DNA of 64,000 nucleotides, from the NCBI GenBank assembly GCA_900472675.1, contig UCJA01000009.1:170549-234548 (forward strand), given 5' to 3'. The notes below the pieces were generated by a model that was not told the origin of the DNA, made no database searches, and saw nothing but the letters and a program-made list of their open reading frames with translations. Made by a program: the position numbers and the translations under genes. This document shows positions 28,836-36,722 of the stretch, one piece after another; position 1 is the first letter of the stretch; each line of letters begins with the position of its first letter. The stretch is from Hyphomicrobiales bacterium. GTDB lineage: Bacteria; Pseudomonadota; Alphaproteobacteria; Rhizobiales; Rhizobiaceae.

Positions 28836-30023
28836 ATGCCGATCCTTTTGCCGCCCGCCTTGCTGTATTTCAGCAATGCCATCCTGTTCGTCTCGCTATT
28901 CACCCGGCTACCGGCCATCCAGATGTCACTGGGTGTGGACAAAGCTGTTCTCGGCCTCGCTCTTCTCGGCGCACCGGTCGGCACCTTCCTTGCGCTGCCG
29001 CTGGCCGGCCGCATCACCGACCGCCTTCAGCCGCGCCTGACCGCAATCCTCATGCTCGCCGCCTGCGCCGTGCTTAGCCCGCTTCTGACCGTGCTGCCGC
29101 TCGCCGGTTTCGTCTTTTGCTTTTTCCTGTTCGGCTTCTTCCGGACCATTTTCGACGTCGCCGCCAACATGATCTCCGCCGGCATCGAGCAGCGGACCGG
29201 CACGAAGGTGCTGGCGCGCAGCCACGGTTTCTGGTCGATCGGTCTGCTGGTCGGCTCGCTCGGCTCCGGCTTCCTCGCGCAGCAGTCGGTATCCCCTTGG
29301 GCGCAGCAGATGATGGCAGCGTTCTTCGTGTTGGCGTCCTGCGTCCTGGTGTTTGCAGTAACGGAGAGGGACGCAGCACTTCCCGCCCCGTCAGCAGAGC
29401 CCCGGCGCTCGGCCTATGTCCTGCCGGACCGGACCATCCTGATGATCTGCGTCATGGTCTTCGGCCTTTGCATCGTGGAAGGCGCCGTCTACGACTGGGG
29501 CATATTCTTCCTGCGCGAACAGCGCGGCGCGGATCCAGCCGTCACCGGCATGCTCTACGCGACCTTTACCATCGGCATGGGCCTGATGCGGCTTGGCGGC
29601 GACAAGCTCCGGGAGGCTTTCGGCCCCATGGTGCTCGTGCGCTTTTCAGCCCTGCTCGTCGCTGCCGGCATCCTGCTCCTGGTCTGCATCGCGTCGCTGC
29701 CGTGGACAGGCCTTGCACTCTTCATGATCGGCTGCGGCGTGGCGCTCGCCTTTCCGCTGGCGGTCTCCACCACCATCGAACTTGGAAAGGGGCGGCCGTC
29801 GGAGAACCTCGCTGCACTGGCGCTGACGCTGATGCTGTCCACTATCGGCATTCCGCCACTGCTCGGTCTGATCGCCGAGCATGTGAGCCTCCTCGTCACC
29901 TTTGCGGTTCTATTGCCCTGCGTTCTGGTAAGCTTCCTGATGGCACCGGTCGCGGAAGGCCGTCGCATCCGGTTTCCCGCTCTTGTTGTGGGAAAACGGG
30001 GCAGGGCCCGGTCTTGCCGCTAA
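28836..30023 (+). CDS. MFS transporter (YbjJ-like)
   Basis: A 395-aa major facilitator protein with about 12 TM segments. The N-terminal half has LPAIQMSLGVDKAVLGLALL and GRITDRL (the A-like loop 2-3 motif), and the middle carries VEGAVYDWGIFFLREQRGAD, a segment shared with the other MFS protein in this window (36723-37886). The substrate is unknown. The ribosome binding site is poor (no clear purine run before the ATG), so the true start could be a nearby codon. It ends 85 bases before the J-domain gene on the same strand. Confidence 0.82.
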   Translation: MPILLPPALLYFSNAILFVSLFTRLPAIQMSLGVDKAVLGLALLGAPVGTFLALPLAGRITDRLQPRLTAILMLAACAVLSPLLTVLPLAGFVFCFFLFGFFRTIFDVAANMISAGIEQRTGTKVLARSHGFWSIGLLVGSLGSGFLAQQSVSPWAQQMMAAFFVLASCVLVFAVTERDAALPAPSAEPRRSAYVLPDRTILMICVMVFGLCIVEGAVYDWGIFFLREQRGADPAVTGMLYATFTIGMGLMRLGGDKLREAFGPMVLVRFSALLVAAGILLLVCIASLPWTGLALFMIGCGVALAFPLAVSTTIELGKGRPSENLAALALTLMLSTIGIPPLLGLIAEHVSLLVTFAVLLPCVLVSFLMAPVAEGRRIRFPALVVGKRGRARSCR

Positions 30024-30108
30024 TTGGCCATATGCATGGATAATGGCTTGAGCGGGCGGGACTTAGCCGTTACCAGATTGAAACCGATTGCCGAAAACAG
30101 GTGACGCT

Positions 30109-30693
30109 GTGATCGATCCCTATGAAGTGCTTGGTGTTTCCCGAGAAGCGGATGGCACCGCCATCAAGTCCGCTTATCGCAAGCGCGCCAAGAGCGCTCA
30201 CCCGGATACGGGTGGCGATGTGGATCTATTCAGCCGATTGACCATGTCTTATGAGCTGCTAAACGACCCGATCCGCCGCAAGGTCTATGACGAGACCGGC
30301 TATGACCCGGAACTTGCCGATAGCAAGGACCTGCAGGGGCTCGTCATTCTGGAAACGCTCGTCAACGAGATGATCCTCGACGAGCGTGAACCCGGATCTT
30401 TCGACCCGGTCGCAGCCATGCGCCGCAAGCTTGCCGACAAGGTGGTGAACGCCCGTTTCCACATTTTGGAGATGGAACGCCACCGCGCGCGCATCCGCAA
30501 CCACCTCGACCGCATGGCGCGCAAGCCCGGCGCAGACGTGCTCGGCCGCATGCTGCAGGCACGCTGCCAGACGATCTCCGACGCGATCACCAGGTCCGAA
30601 ACGGAAATCGTCAACATCGAGCAGGCCTATGGCATGCTCGATGGCTATGCCTATGAAATTGACATCGCCGGCCTTAAGGACGCGGCGGAGTAA
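30109..30693 (+). CDS. J-domain (DnaJ-like) protein
   Basis: A 194-aa cytoplasmic protein with an N-terminal J domain (about residues 1-65): DPYEVLGVSREADGTAIKSA, the invariant HPD in KSAHPDTGGD, and SYELLNDPIRRKVYDETG. The rest is helical and charged with coiled-coil character and no Gly/Phe or zinc-finger region, so it is not canonical DnaJ but a specialised co-chaperone that would stimulate a DnaK partner through HPD. I favour the GTG at 30109, preceded by CAGGTGA; a TTG seven codons earlier (30088) is an alternative. The GNAT gene follows 48 bases later and may be cotranscribed. Confidence 0.85.
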   Translation: MIDPYEVLGVSREADGTAIKSAYRKRAKSAHPDTGGDVDLFSRLTMSYELLNDPIRRKVYDETGYDPELADSKDLQGLVILETLVNEMILDEREPGSFDPVAAMRRKLADKVVNARFHILEMERHRARIRNHLDRMARKPGADVLGRMLQARCQTISDAITRSETEIVNIEQAYGMLDGYAYEIDIAGLKDAAE

Positions 30694-30741
30694 GCCCCGG
30701 CGGGTCGTCGGCACTAGCATCCCCATCGAGAAGGTCATTCC

Positions 30742-31236
30742 ATGCAGATCGTCATCCGCGAGGCTCGCCGCGAGGACGCCCCGACGCTCCTTGACTTCAT
30801 CCGAGAGCTGGCAATTTTCGAGCGCGCGGAACATGAGGTTGCCGCGACGGTGGAGGCGATCGAGGAGTCCATCTTCGGCGCGGATGCCGTCACGCGCGCA
30901 GTCATCTGCGAACAGGAGGGCGAGCCGGTCGGCATGGCCATCTGGTTCTTCAACTACTCCACCTGGCAGGCGCGCAACGGCCTTTATCTGGAGGATCTCT
31001 ACGTGACGCCGAAGGCCCGCGGCATGGGTGCCGGCAAGGCCATGCTGAGGCATCTGGCCCAGATCGCGGTCGAGAGCGGCTGCGGTCGGTTCGAGTGGAG
31101 CGTGCTGGACTGGAACGAGCCCGCCATTCGGGTATATGACGCCGTGGGGGCCGAGCCCCTGACGGAATGGATCCGCTACCGCCTGTCAGGCGACAGCCTC
31201 ACGGCTTTTGCGTCTGACTCCTCAACGAACGCTTGA
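30742..31236 (+). CDS. GNAT-family N-acetyltransferase (diamine acetyltransferase-like)
   Basis: A 164-aa single-domain GNAT enzyme. The acetyl-CoA binding motif A is LYLEDLYVTPKARGMGAGKAM, followed by the FEWSVLDWNEPAIRVYDAVGA motif B region. The stretch WFFNYSTWQARNGLYLEDL resembles spermidine/spermine N1-acetyltransferase, so a polyamine or thialysine-type amine substrate is plausible but unproven. AAGG lies 8 bases before the ATG. Its last 38 bases overlap the 3' end of the convergent acyltransferase gene. Confidence 0.85.
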   Translation: MQIVIREARREDAPTLLDFIRELAIFERAEHEVAATVEAIEESIFGADAVTRAVICEQEGEPVGMAIWFFNYSTWQARNGLYLEDLYVTPKARGMGAGKAMLRHLAQIAVESGCGRFEWSVLDWNEPAIRVYDAVGAEPLTEWIRYRLSGDSLTAFASDSSTNA

Positions 31237-32302
31237 ACCGGCGCTGCAGGGGCTGGTCGAACGCGACCGTCAGATACCAGCAGACAAGGGTCAGCAATGC
31301 CACGACGGCCAATCCCGCAAAAGGAAAGGCGCGTGCGTCGGTGATCTGCGGCAGCAGGAATTCCATCCAGGACAGCAGCGGCACGTGCAGGACATAGACG
31401 GCATACGAGGCAGTGCCGAGGAAAGCCGAGATCCGGCCGATGACCGGACCCGGAATGCAGCGGCACGACACGAAGAGCAGCGCCGGCCAGACGAAGAAGA
31501 CCACCAAGAGGTCGAACCAGGCCCGCCACGGCTTGGGCGTTGGGAAGGCGAGAACCAACACCACCACCGCCAGGCAGGCAAGGGCGGAATACGGCCTTAA
31601 CTGCGGCAGGCGGTCGCGGAACCGGTAGATCAGCACGCCGACGCTGAACGAAAACAGCACCCGCGCCATTCCCGCAGCCATTTCGTTCCATCGGAAACCA
31701 GCGTGCAGCCGTCCGAACACCATGGCTGCGATGATCAGAACGACGGCGCTGGCGACAATGACCATGCTGATCTGCCGCGTGCTCGCCCGGGCGCCACGCA
31801 GCCCGTAAAGCAGGTTGGCAACCAGCTCGTTGAACAGCGACCAGGCAGGATGCACCAGGAACAAAGCGCCGTTCAATGTGAGGCTGAAGGGAGCAGGCAC
31901 GAACAGCAGCCCGGTCACGACTGCGATTAGCAGTTCCATTGGATCGATGGGGCGATGCAGGTCATCGATCGGTGTTGGAATGCCGGCGAGATAGAGCGTC
32001 ACGAAAAACGCCGTCATCAACAACAGGGCAAGGCCGTAGAGCGGATAAAGACGCAGCAGGCGCGCCTTCATGAACCCCAGCGCGGACAGCCGTCCATCCG
32101 CGAGCGCCGAACCATAGGCATGCGCCAGCACGAAACCGCTCAACGCGAAGAACAGGTCGACGCCGAGATAGCTCGACGGCAGTGCGTCGCCCAGCAGGCC
32201 TTCGGCATGACGCTGGATGATGAACAGTGCGGCGATGCCGCGCAGGCCATCCAGCAGGACAAACCGCTGGTTTTGGGACGGCGGGGAAGAGATCTGCGAC
32301 AT
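31199..32302 (-). CDS. Acyltransferase 3 family membrane protein
   Basis: A 367-aa integral membrane acyltransferase (AT3/OafA-like) with about ten TM helices. Family features: N-terminal RFVLLDGLRGIAALFIIQRH with the catalytic-type histidine, then YLGVDLFFALSGFVLAHAYG. Such enzymes acetylate or acylate surface polysaccharides, lipid A, Nod factors or glucans on the periplasmic side; the substrate cannot be set from sequence and there are no glycan genes nearby. The start at 32302 matches the family N-terminus; the open frame continues 96 codons upstream without support. Convergent 38-base overlap with the GNAT gene at the 3' end. Confidence 0.87.
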   Translation of the reverse strand: MSQISSPPSQNQRFVLLDGLRGIAALFIIQRHAEGLLGDALPSSYLGVDLFFALSGFVLAHAYGSALADGRLSALGFMKARLLRLYPLYGLALLLMTAFFVTLYLAGIPTPIDDLHRPIDPMELLIAVVTGLLFVPAPFSLTLNGALFLVHPAWSLFNELVANLLYGLRGARASTRQISMVIVASAVVLIIAAMVFGRLHAGFRWNEMAAGMARVLFSFSVGVLIYRFRDRLPQLRPYSALACLAVVVLVLAFPTPKPWRAWFDLLVVFFVWPALLFVSCRCIPGPVIGRISAFLGTASYAVYVLHVPLLSWMEFLLPQITDARAFPFAGLAVVALLTLVCWYLTVAFDQPLQRRFKRSLRSQTQKP

Positions 32303-32447
32303 GAGGCTCCGGATACTGTCGAAGGACGAATGGCTCCGACAATACGCAGTACGCCCCCTGATGGATCCATGTATGGGACGATCAATCCCTTTCGGATCTC
32401 TTACGGTGCAGGAACAGGGCCTCGAGAGGTGGGGAACGGGCATAAGC

Positions 32448-32476
32448 AAGGCCGCAACGCCTGCGCGTGCGGCCTT
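32448..32476. terminator. Hairpin between the acyltransferase and XRE genes
   Basis: A 9-base stem AAGGCCGCA / TGCGGCCTT with an 11-base loop, 28 bases after the XRE stop. The following T content is low, so this is a weak terminator call. Confidence 0.4.
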
Positions 32477-32504
32477 GTACGCTTGTGAGCGGAAGCTCGA
32501 GCGA

Positions 32505-32828
32505 TCAGTAGCGCGCGGCAGCCAGAGGCCGGGCGAGACGGTTTGGCGCAAGCGCCGGTGCCTCGGTAAAATCGTCCCAGTTCGGGCCATGCCCGATCCC
32601 GGTCAGCAGCCAGGACAGGCTCACCTGCAGGACGCCTGCCAGCATGGTGATTTTGTTGGCGCGGGGTTCCGCCTGGTCATTTTCCCAGTAGCGCAGAGTG
32701 TCGGCCTCGACGCCGACAACCCGCGCAACCTCGCCGACCGAAAGGTCGAGTGCATCGCGGGCAAGCGACATGCGCCCGCCGGGGGTATCATCGCCACCAA
32801 GGCTGCGGTCGAAGAATTCTGCCGTCAT
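32505..32828 (-). CDS. XRE-family helix-turn-helix regulator
   Basis: A 107-aa protein with a central XRE/Cro-type HTH (about residues 21-75): RDALDLSVGEVARVVGVEAD as the first helices, TLRYWENDQAEPRANKITML as recognition and following helices. No sensor domain is present; the N-terminal 20 and C-terminal 30 residues are low-complexity, proline/alanine-rich. It lies 86 bases downstream of the proX gene on the same strand. The target is unknown; the neighbouring betaine transporter or the acyltransferase are candidates by position only. Confidence 0.72.
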   Translation of the reverse strand: MTAEFFDRSLGGDDTPGGRMSLARDALDLSVGEVARVVGVEADTLRYWENDQAEPRANKITMLAGVLQVSLSWLLTGIGHGPNWDDFTEAPALAPNRLARPLAAARY

Positions 32829-32914
32829 GGAAGTCTCTTCCTGCCCATACTCGACGCATGGACCAAGTCAGTGGAAAAGGCTGGCCGCGGCGCGACCGGC
32901 CATATTTCGCTCGA

Positions 32915-33796
32915 TTACTCGGAGCCGACCCAGGTCTTGACCTGGTCCGGGTGGTCGGTGATGTACTTGGCAACCGCCTCGTCGTAGGAGGTCTCCTGGG
33001 CGGTGAACATGCCCGCCTCGAGATCGGAGATCGGCAGCTTCATGCGCGACATGAATGCGGCGACCTTCGGGTTGTCCTGCTTGAAGCCCTTGCGTGCGAC
33101 GACGTCCACATGCTCGGCGTCGCCGAGTGCCTTCTTGGGGTCTTCCAGGTAGCGTAGCTTGTACTTGCCGAACATCCAGTGCGGGCTCCACGACGTCGCC
33201 ACGAACCAGTTTTCACCGCGATAGGCGCGGTTGACGCTTGTCAGCATCCCGGCTTCACTGGAGATCTGCAGCTTGTAGTCGGACAGTTCGTAGGTCTTGA
33301 GAGCTTCCTGCGACAGACGGGTGAGACCGGCGCCCGGGTCGATCCCCTGGATGGTGTTCTTGAGGTTCTCCATCACCTCGGGCTTCTTCAGGTCCTCGAT
33401 GGACGAGATTTCGCTCGCAGGAATGTAGTCCGGCACGACCCAGCCGAGCTTTGCCCCGTCATAGACGGTGCCCAGTGTCTCGACTTTATTTTCGACGCGC
33501 TTGTAGTAGTCGGCATGGGTCTGCGGCAGCCAAGCCATCATCATGAAGTCGAGGTCACCGCGGCTGACGCCCTGGTAGAGCGGCGCAACGTCGGTCTGCA
33601 CCAGCTCGACCTCCTGGCCCAGCTCGTCCTTGATCAGCTTGGCGGCCAGCTTGGTGACGAATTCGGCATCGGACCAGGCCGACCAGCCGATCTTCACGGG
33701 CTTGTTGTCCTGCGCAAAGCTGGCCGTGGCGGTGCCACCGATCAAAGCTGTGGCGAGGCCGAGGGTCAGGCCGAGTGAAGCGATTTTTTTGAACAT
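32915..33796 (-). CDS. proX: Betaine/choline-type ABC transporter substrate-binding protein
   Basis: A 293-aa periplasmic protein of the OpuAC/ProX family. Signal peptide MFKKIASLGLTLGLATALIG with cleavage near SFA-QD. Aromatic residues expected in the quaternary-ammonium cage are visible in KIGWSAWSDAEF, MMMAWLPQTH and FVATSWSPHWMFG. AAGGAG precedes the ATG at 33796. It is the last gene of proV-proW-proX, 52 bases after proW. The ligand could be glycine betaine, proline betaine or choline (ChoX in Sinorhizobium); sequence alone does not decide, and the V-W-X order is more ProU-like than the cho order. Confidence 0.85.
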   Translation of the reverse strand: MFKKIASLGLTLGLATALIGGTATASFAQDNKPVKIGWSAWSDAEFVTKLAAKLIKDELGQEVELVQTDVAPLYQGVSRGDLDFMMMAWLPQTHADYYKRVENKVETLGTVYDGAKLGWVVPDYIPASEISSIEDLKKPEVMENLKNTIQGIDPGAGLTRLSQEALKTYELSDYKLQISSEAGMLTSVNRAYRGENWFVATSWSPHWMFGKYKLRYLEDPKKALGDAEHVDVVARKGFKQDNPKVAAFMSRMKLPISDLEAGMFTAQETSYDEAVAKYITDHPDQVKTWVGSE

Positions 33797-33848
33797 TTTT
33801 GCTCCTTTTTCAAAGGTTCGCATTCGGCGGGGAACACCCCGCCATGGA

Positions 33849-34742
33849 TCAGCTTGAGGTGACGGCACGCGGCTCTTCGGCTGCCTTCTCTGCTGTTTTG
33901 AAAGCAAGGAAGCGCCGCAATCCGGGGGCCTCCTTGCCAAGGCTCTGGGTCAGGCGGTCGAGGATGACCGCCAGGATGACGACGGCAAGGCCGCCTTCGA
34001 AGCCGGTTCCGACGTCAAGACGCTGGATGCCGGTCAGGACCGTATTGCCGATGCCGCCGGCACCGATCATCGAGGCGATCACCACCATCGACAGCGACAG
34101 CATGATGGTCTGGTTGATACCGGCCATGATCGAGGGCAGGGCGTTCGGCAGTTGCACCTTGAACAGCAGCTGCGAGGCGGTACAGCCGAATGCCTGGCCG
34201 GCCTCAATGAACTCGGCATGCACCTGGCGGATGCCCAGATTGGTGAGGCGCACCACGGGCGGCATGGCGAAGATGACGGTGGCGATGGTGCCGGGCACGG
34301 CACCGAGGCCGAAGAACATGGCTGCCGGGATCAGGTAGACGAAGGCGGGCATGGTCTGCATCAGGTCGAGCACCGGGCGCACGACGGCGGCGACCTTGTC
34401 CTCGCGGGCCATGGCGATGCCGAGCGGCAGGCCGACGACCATCGCGAGGATGGTTGCGGCGATCACCAGCGAAAGGGTTTCCATGGTCGCGCCCCACAGG
34501 CCCATGTCCTGGACGAGCCACAGCGCAACCCCGGTGAACACGGCAAAGCCGATACCGACCCGCCAGAGCGACAGGAGAACGAGGATTGCAATGCCAACCG
34601 GCATGGGAACGCTGGTCAGGCCCGACAGGATACCGCTGGTGACGAACCCGATCGTCGCGGCAATGCCATCAAGGGCAGGGGTGAAGTTGTCGAGTACATA
34701 ATTGACGGCCGTATCCACGGCGCCACCGATGTCGAAATACAT
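33849..34742 (-). CDS. proW: Betaine/choline-type ABC transporter permease
   Basis: A 297-aa inner-membrane permease of the ProW/OpuAB type with about six TM helices. The transmembrane ABC core contains ATILAMVVGLPLGIAMARED (helix before the loop) and the EAA-type coupling motif EAGQAFGCTASQLLFKVQLP, followed by MAGINQTIMLSLSMVVIASM. It lies 23 bases downstream of proV and ahead of proX, in one operon. AGGAC lies before the ATG. Together with ProV and ProX it would import an osmoprotectant or choline. Confidence 0.88.
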   Translation of the reverse strand: MYFDIGGAVDTAVNYVLDNFTPALDGIAATIGFVTSGILSGLTSVPMPVGIAILVLLSLWRVGIGFAVFTGVALWLVQDMGLWGATMETLSLVIAATILAMVVGLPLGIAMAREDKVAAVVRPVLDLMQTMPAFVYLIPAAMFFGLGAVPGTIATVIFAMPPVVRLTNLGIRQVHAEFIEAGQAFGCTASQLLFKVQLPNALPSIMAGINQTIMLSLSMVVIASMIGAGGIGNTVLTGIQRLDVGTGFEGGLAVVILAVILDRLTQSLGKEAPGLRRFLAFKTAEKAAEEPRAVTSS

Positions 34743-34765
34743 GATGTGTCCTATCTCTGGTGCGA

Positions 34766-35998
34766 TCAGCTGGCGCGATCGAGCGTTTCAAGCAGCGCGG
34801 ATTTGCTGATTGAGCCGACATAGCGGCGCCGGTCATCGACGACCGGAACAGGCCAGGGACTGCCCGCCACGCGGCCGAGCACATTGGAGAGCGGCTCGTC
34901 GGCGGAGATCGCCTCCACGTCGGGCAGGAAGGCGCTGCGGTAGGGATCAGGATCCTTGGCCCTGACCTTCTCGACCAGGGAGGTCTGGCTGACCATGCCG
35001 TGATAGGTCTTGTCGCGACCGAGGATGATCGCATGGTCGCGGTCGAAATGCTTCATCCGCTCCAGCGCCGCCGCTGCCGACACGCCCTGCCGCTCGATGA
35101 TCGTCACCTGGGTTTTGCGCGCCACATCGCCGGCCTTGAAGACATGGCTGACGTCGACATTGCGGAAGAACGACCGGACGTAATCATTGGCCGGCTGCAT
35201 GACGATCTCGTCCGGCGTGCCGACCTGGATGACGGCACCGTCCTGCATGATGCAGATTCGGTCGCCGATGCGCATGGCCTCGTCGAGATCATGGCTGACG
35301 AAGACGATGGTGCGGCTCTTTTCGCCCTGAAGACGGACGAGCTCATCCTGCATCTCTGTGCGGATCAGCGGATCGAGAGCCGAAAACGCTTCGTCCATCA
35401 GGAGAATGGTGGGTTCGTTGGCAAGCGCCCGGGCGAGGCCGACCCGCTGCTTCATACCACCGGACAACTGGTCAGGTCGGCTTTCCGCATAGCCGGCAAG
35501 ACCGACTGCATCGAGCGCTTCCATGGCGCGGCTGCGGCGCTCAGCTTCGCCCATGCCGGACACTTCAAGGCCGAAGGCTGCATTGTTGAGAACGGTGCGG
35601 TTGGGCAGCAGCGCAAAGGACTGGAAGACCATGCTGATCTCGCGGCGGCGCAGCGCGATCAGTTCCGCACGCGACATCTTGGTGACGTCGTGGCCGTCGA
35701 TCTCGATCGCTCCGGAGGTCGGCTCGATCAGTCGGTTGAGCAGGCGAAGCAGGGTGGATTTGCCGGAACCCGAAAGCCCCATGATGACGAAGATCTCGCC
35801 GGGCTGGATATCGAAGCTGGCGTTGGAAACGCCGATGGAACTGCCGGTCTCCCGGTGCACATCGGCTTTTGATTTGCCGGACCGGAACAGTTCGAGCGCG
35901 CGCTCCGGGCGTTCGCCGAAAACCTTGAAAACAGATTTGAGACTGATCTTGGGCGAAGTCGGCACTGCCGACACGTCGGTTTCAGTAAGTAGGGCCAT
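34766..35998 (-). CDS. proV: Betaine/choline-type ABC transporter ATP-binding protein with CBS domains
   Basis: A 410-aa ProV/OpuAA-type ATPase. The N-terminal extension FGERPERALELFRSGKSKAD is characteristic of the QAT family. ABC motifs: Walker [11 protein letters not shown]-loop MVFQSFALLP, signature QLSGGMKQRV, Walker B LLMDEAFSALDP, and H-loop FVSHDLDEAM. The C-terminal third (about 280-410) contains a pair of CBS-type segments, the ionic-strength sensor of osmoregulated transporters. It is the first gene of the operon. The ATG at 35998 has an unusually close AGGAC, so translation may be weak or structured. The upstream region holds palindromes. Confidence 0.88.
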   Translation of the reverse strand: MALLTETDVSAVPTSPKISLKSVFKVFGERPERALELFRSGKSKADVHRETGSSIGVSNASFDIQPGEIFVIMGLSGSGKSTLLRLLNRLIEPTSGAIEIDGHDVTKMSRAELIALRRREISMVFQSFALLPNRTVLNNAAFGLEVSGMGEAERRSRAMEALDAVGLAGYAESRPDQLSGGMKQRVGLARALANEPTILLMDEAFSALDPLIRTEMQDELVRLQGEKSRTIVFVSHDLDEAMRIGDRICIMQDGAVIQVGTPDEIVMQPANDYVRSFFRNVDVSHVFKAGDVARKTQVTIIERQGVSAAAALERMKHFDRDHAIILGRDKTYHGMVSQTSLVEKVRAKDPDPYRSAFLPDVEAISADEPLSNVLGRVAGSPWPVPVVDDRRRYVGSISKSALLETLDRAS

Positions 35999-36085
35999 GT
36001 CCTGTCAAGCTCCCGCTCGGTAGCAGGAGAACGCTCCTTGTTGAGCGGAACAGGTTCGTCCCGGACAGACAGATTTGTCTTCCGG

Positions 36086-36100
36086 GGAACAGTCTGTTCC
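36086..36100. promoter_or_regulatory. 15-base palindrome, possible operator upstream of proV
   Basis: GGAACAG-T-CTGTTCC, perfect 7-base arms around one base, 88 bases ahead of the proV start. Two related imperfect repeats with the GGAACAG and ACAGAC elements flank it. The binding protein is unknown. Confidence 0.4.
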
Positions 36101-36343
36101 GGTTTCCATGTACGGCGCAGGCGCCGCATTTGATGGTGATATCGAGCTCCAGTCGCGCAGTATGCGAAAGACCGGAGGCCCGCTTCGAATCCGGGAAAAG
36201 ACGCGGCCATAGGAGGCGCAGGATCATTTCCCGAGCGGTTGTGAGCGCCTAGATATAGTTGGAAGCCCTATTTGTCCATCAAAAAATCTAGATTTGGTAG
36301 GTTGCATCCCGCCGGTCTACATCTTGGGACCAGTTTAGAGTGC

Positions 36344-36400
36344 GGCTCGATTGAGCCAAACCCCTTAATTTATAGGGGGATTGCGCGTGTCTGTGCACGC
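36344..36400. other. Three adjacent short hairpins, possible structured RNA
   Basis: GGCTC-gatt-GAGCC (36344-36357), CCCCT-8 bases-AGGGG (36361-36378) and GCGTG-6 bases-CACGC (36385-36400). Each stem is only 5 bases, so this may be coincidence; the close tandem spacing is the reason to note it. Confidence 0.25.
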
Positions 36401-36545
36401 ACCCGAACGGACCATCTTCCACCATCCCACAAAGGTCCCAACCTCATAACGCAGCCTCGAAACTGCGCGGATCGGGTGAAGACATCTGGTCGCGGGCGCG
36501 ATAATCGGCTAGGTCGCGGAGGCTGAAGATCGATGCGGGTGAGCC

Positions 36546-36716
36546 ATGGACGACAATGTCATCAAGTTTCGCAGACCGGAGCCGGTCAAGCCGCCACGGC
36601 AGACGCCGGCATGGCTGCGCAAGGTAATGATCGTGGTGCTGGTGGTCGCGGCGTTCGCAGCGGTCTGGGCGTTCTTCCAGTTCATGCCGCAGTTGTCACC
36701 GACGACAGCACCCTAA
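36546..36716 (+). CDS. Small single-TM membrane protein, 56 aa
   Basis: Starts MDDNVIKFRRPEPVKPPRQT, then PAWLRK, then one TM helix (about residues 27-48, VMIVVLVVAAFAAVWAFFQF) and the end MPQLSPTTAP. The order, an N-terminal DNVI-FR-PEP-KPPRQTP block followed by a helix, matches small conserved hypothetical proteins I recall from rhizobia; no function is known. GGTGAG lies before the ATG. It ends 7 bases before the stop of the convergent MFS gene. The basic N-terminus predicts it faces the cytoplasm. Confidence 0.72.
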   Translation: MDDNVIKFRRPEPVKPPRQTPAWLRKVMIVVLVVAAFAAVWAFFQFMPQLSPTTAP

Positions 36717-36722
36717 ACGGCT

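Larger units (their letters stand above)
35999..36545. other. 547-base non-coding region upstream of proV
   Basis: Contains no open frame with a credible ribosome binding site. The proV-proximal half is rich in inverted repeats (see 36086-36100). The distal half is locally AT-richer and holds three consecutive short hairpins (36344-36400). Frames of 70-84 codons at 36272-36526 and 36533-36751 look random. Confidence 0.6.

Noticed and set aside
32302..32590. N-terminal extension of the acyltransferase gene
   Set aside because: The added residues lack family similarity and the conserved start is at 32302.
36086..36100. Palindrome upstream of proV as a LexA site
   Set aside because: It is an inverted repeat (GAAC-N5-GTTC), not the direct repeat with N7 used by alphaproteobacterial LexA.
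36272..36526. 84-codon plus-strand frame in the gap upstream of proV
   Set aside because: Arginine/proline-rich random composition and no ribosome binding site.
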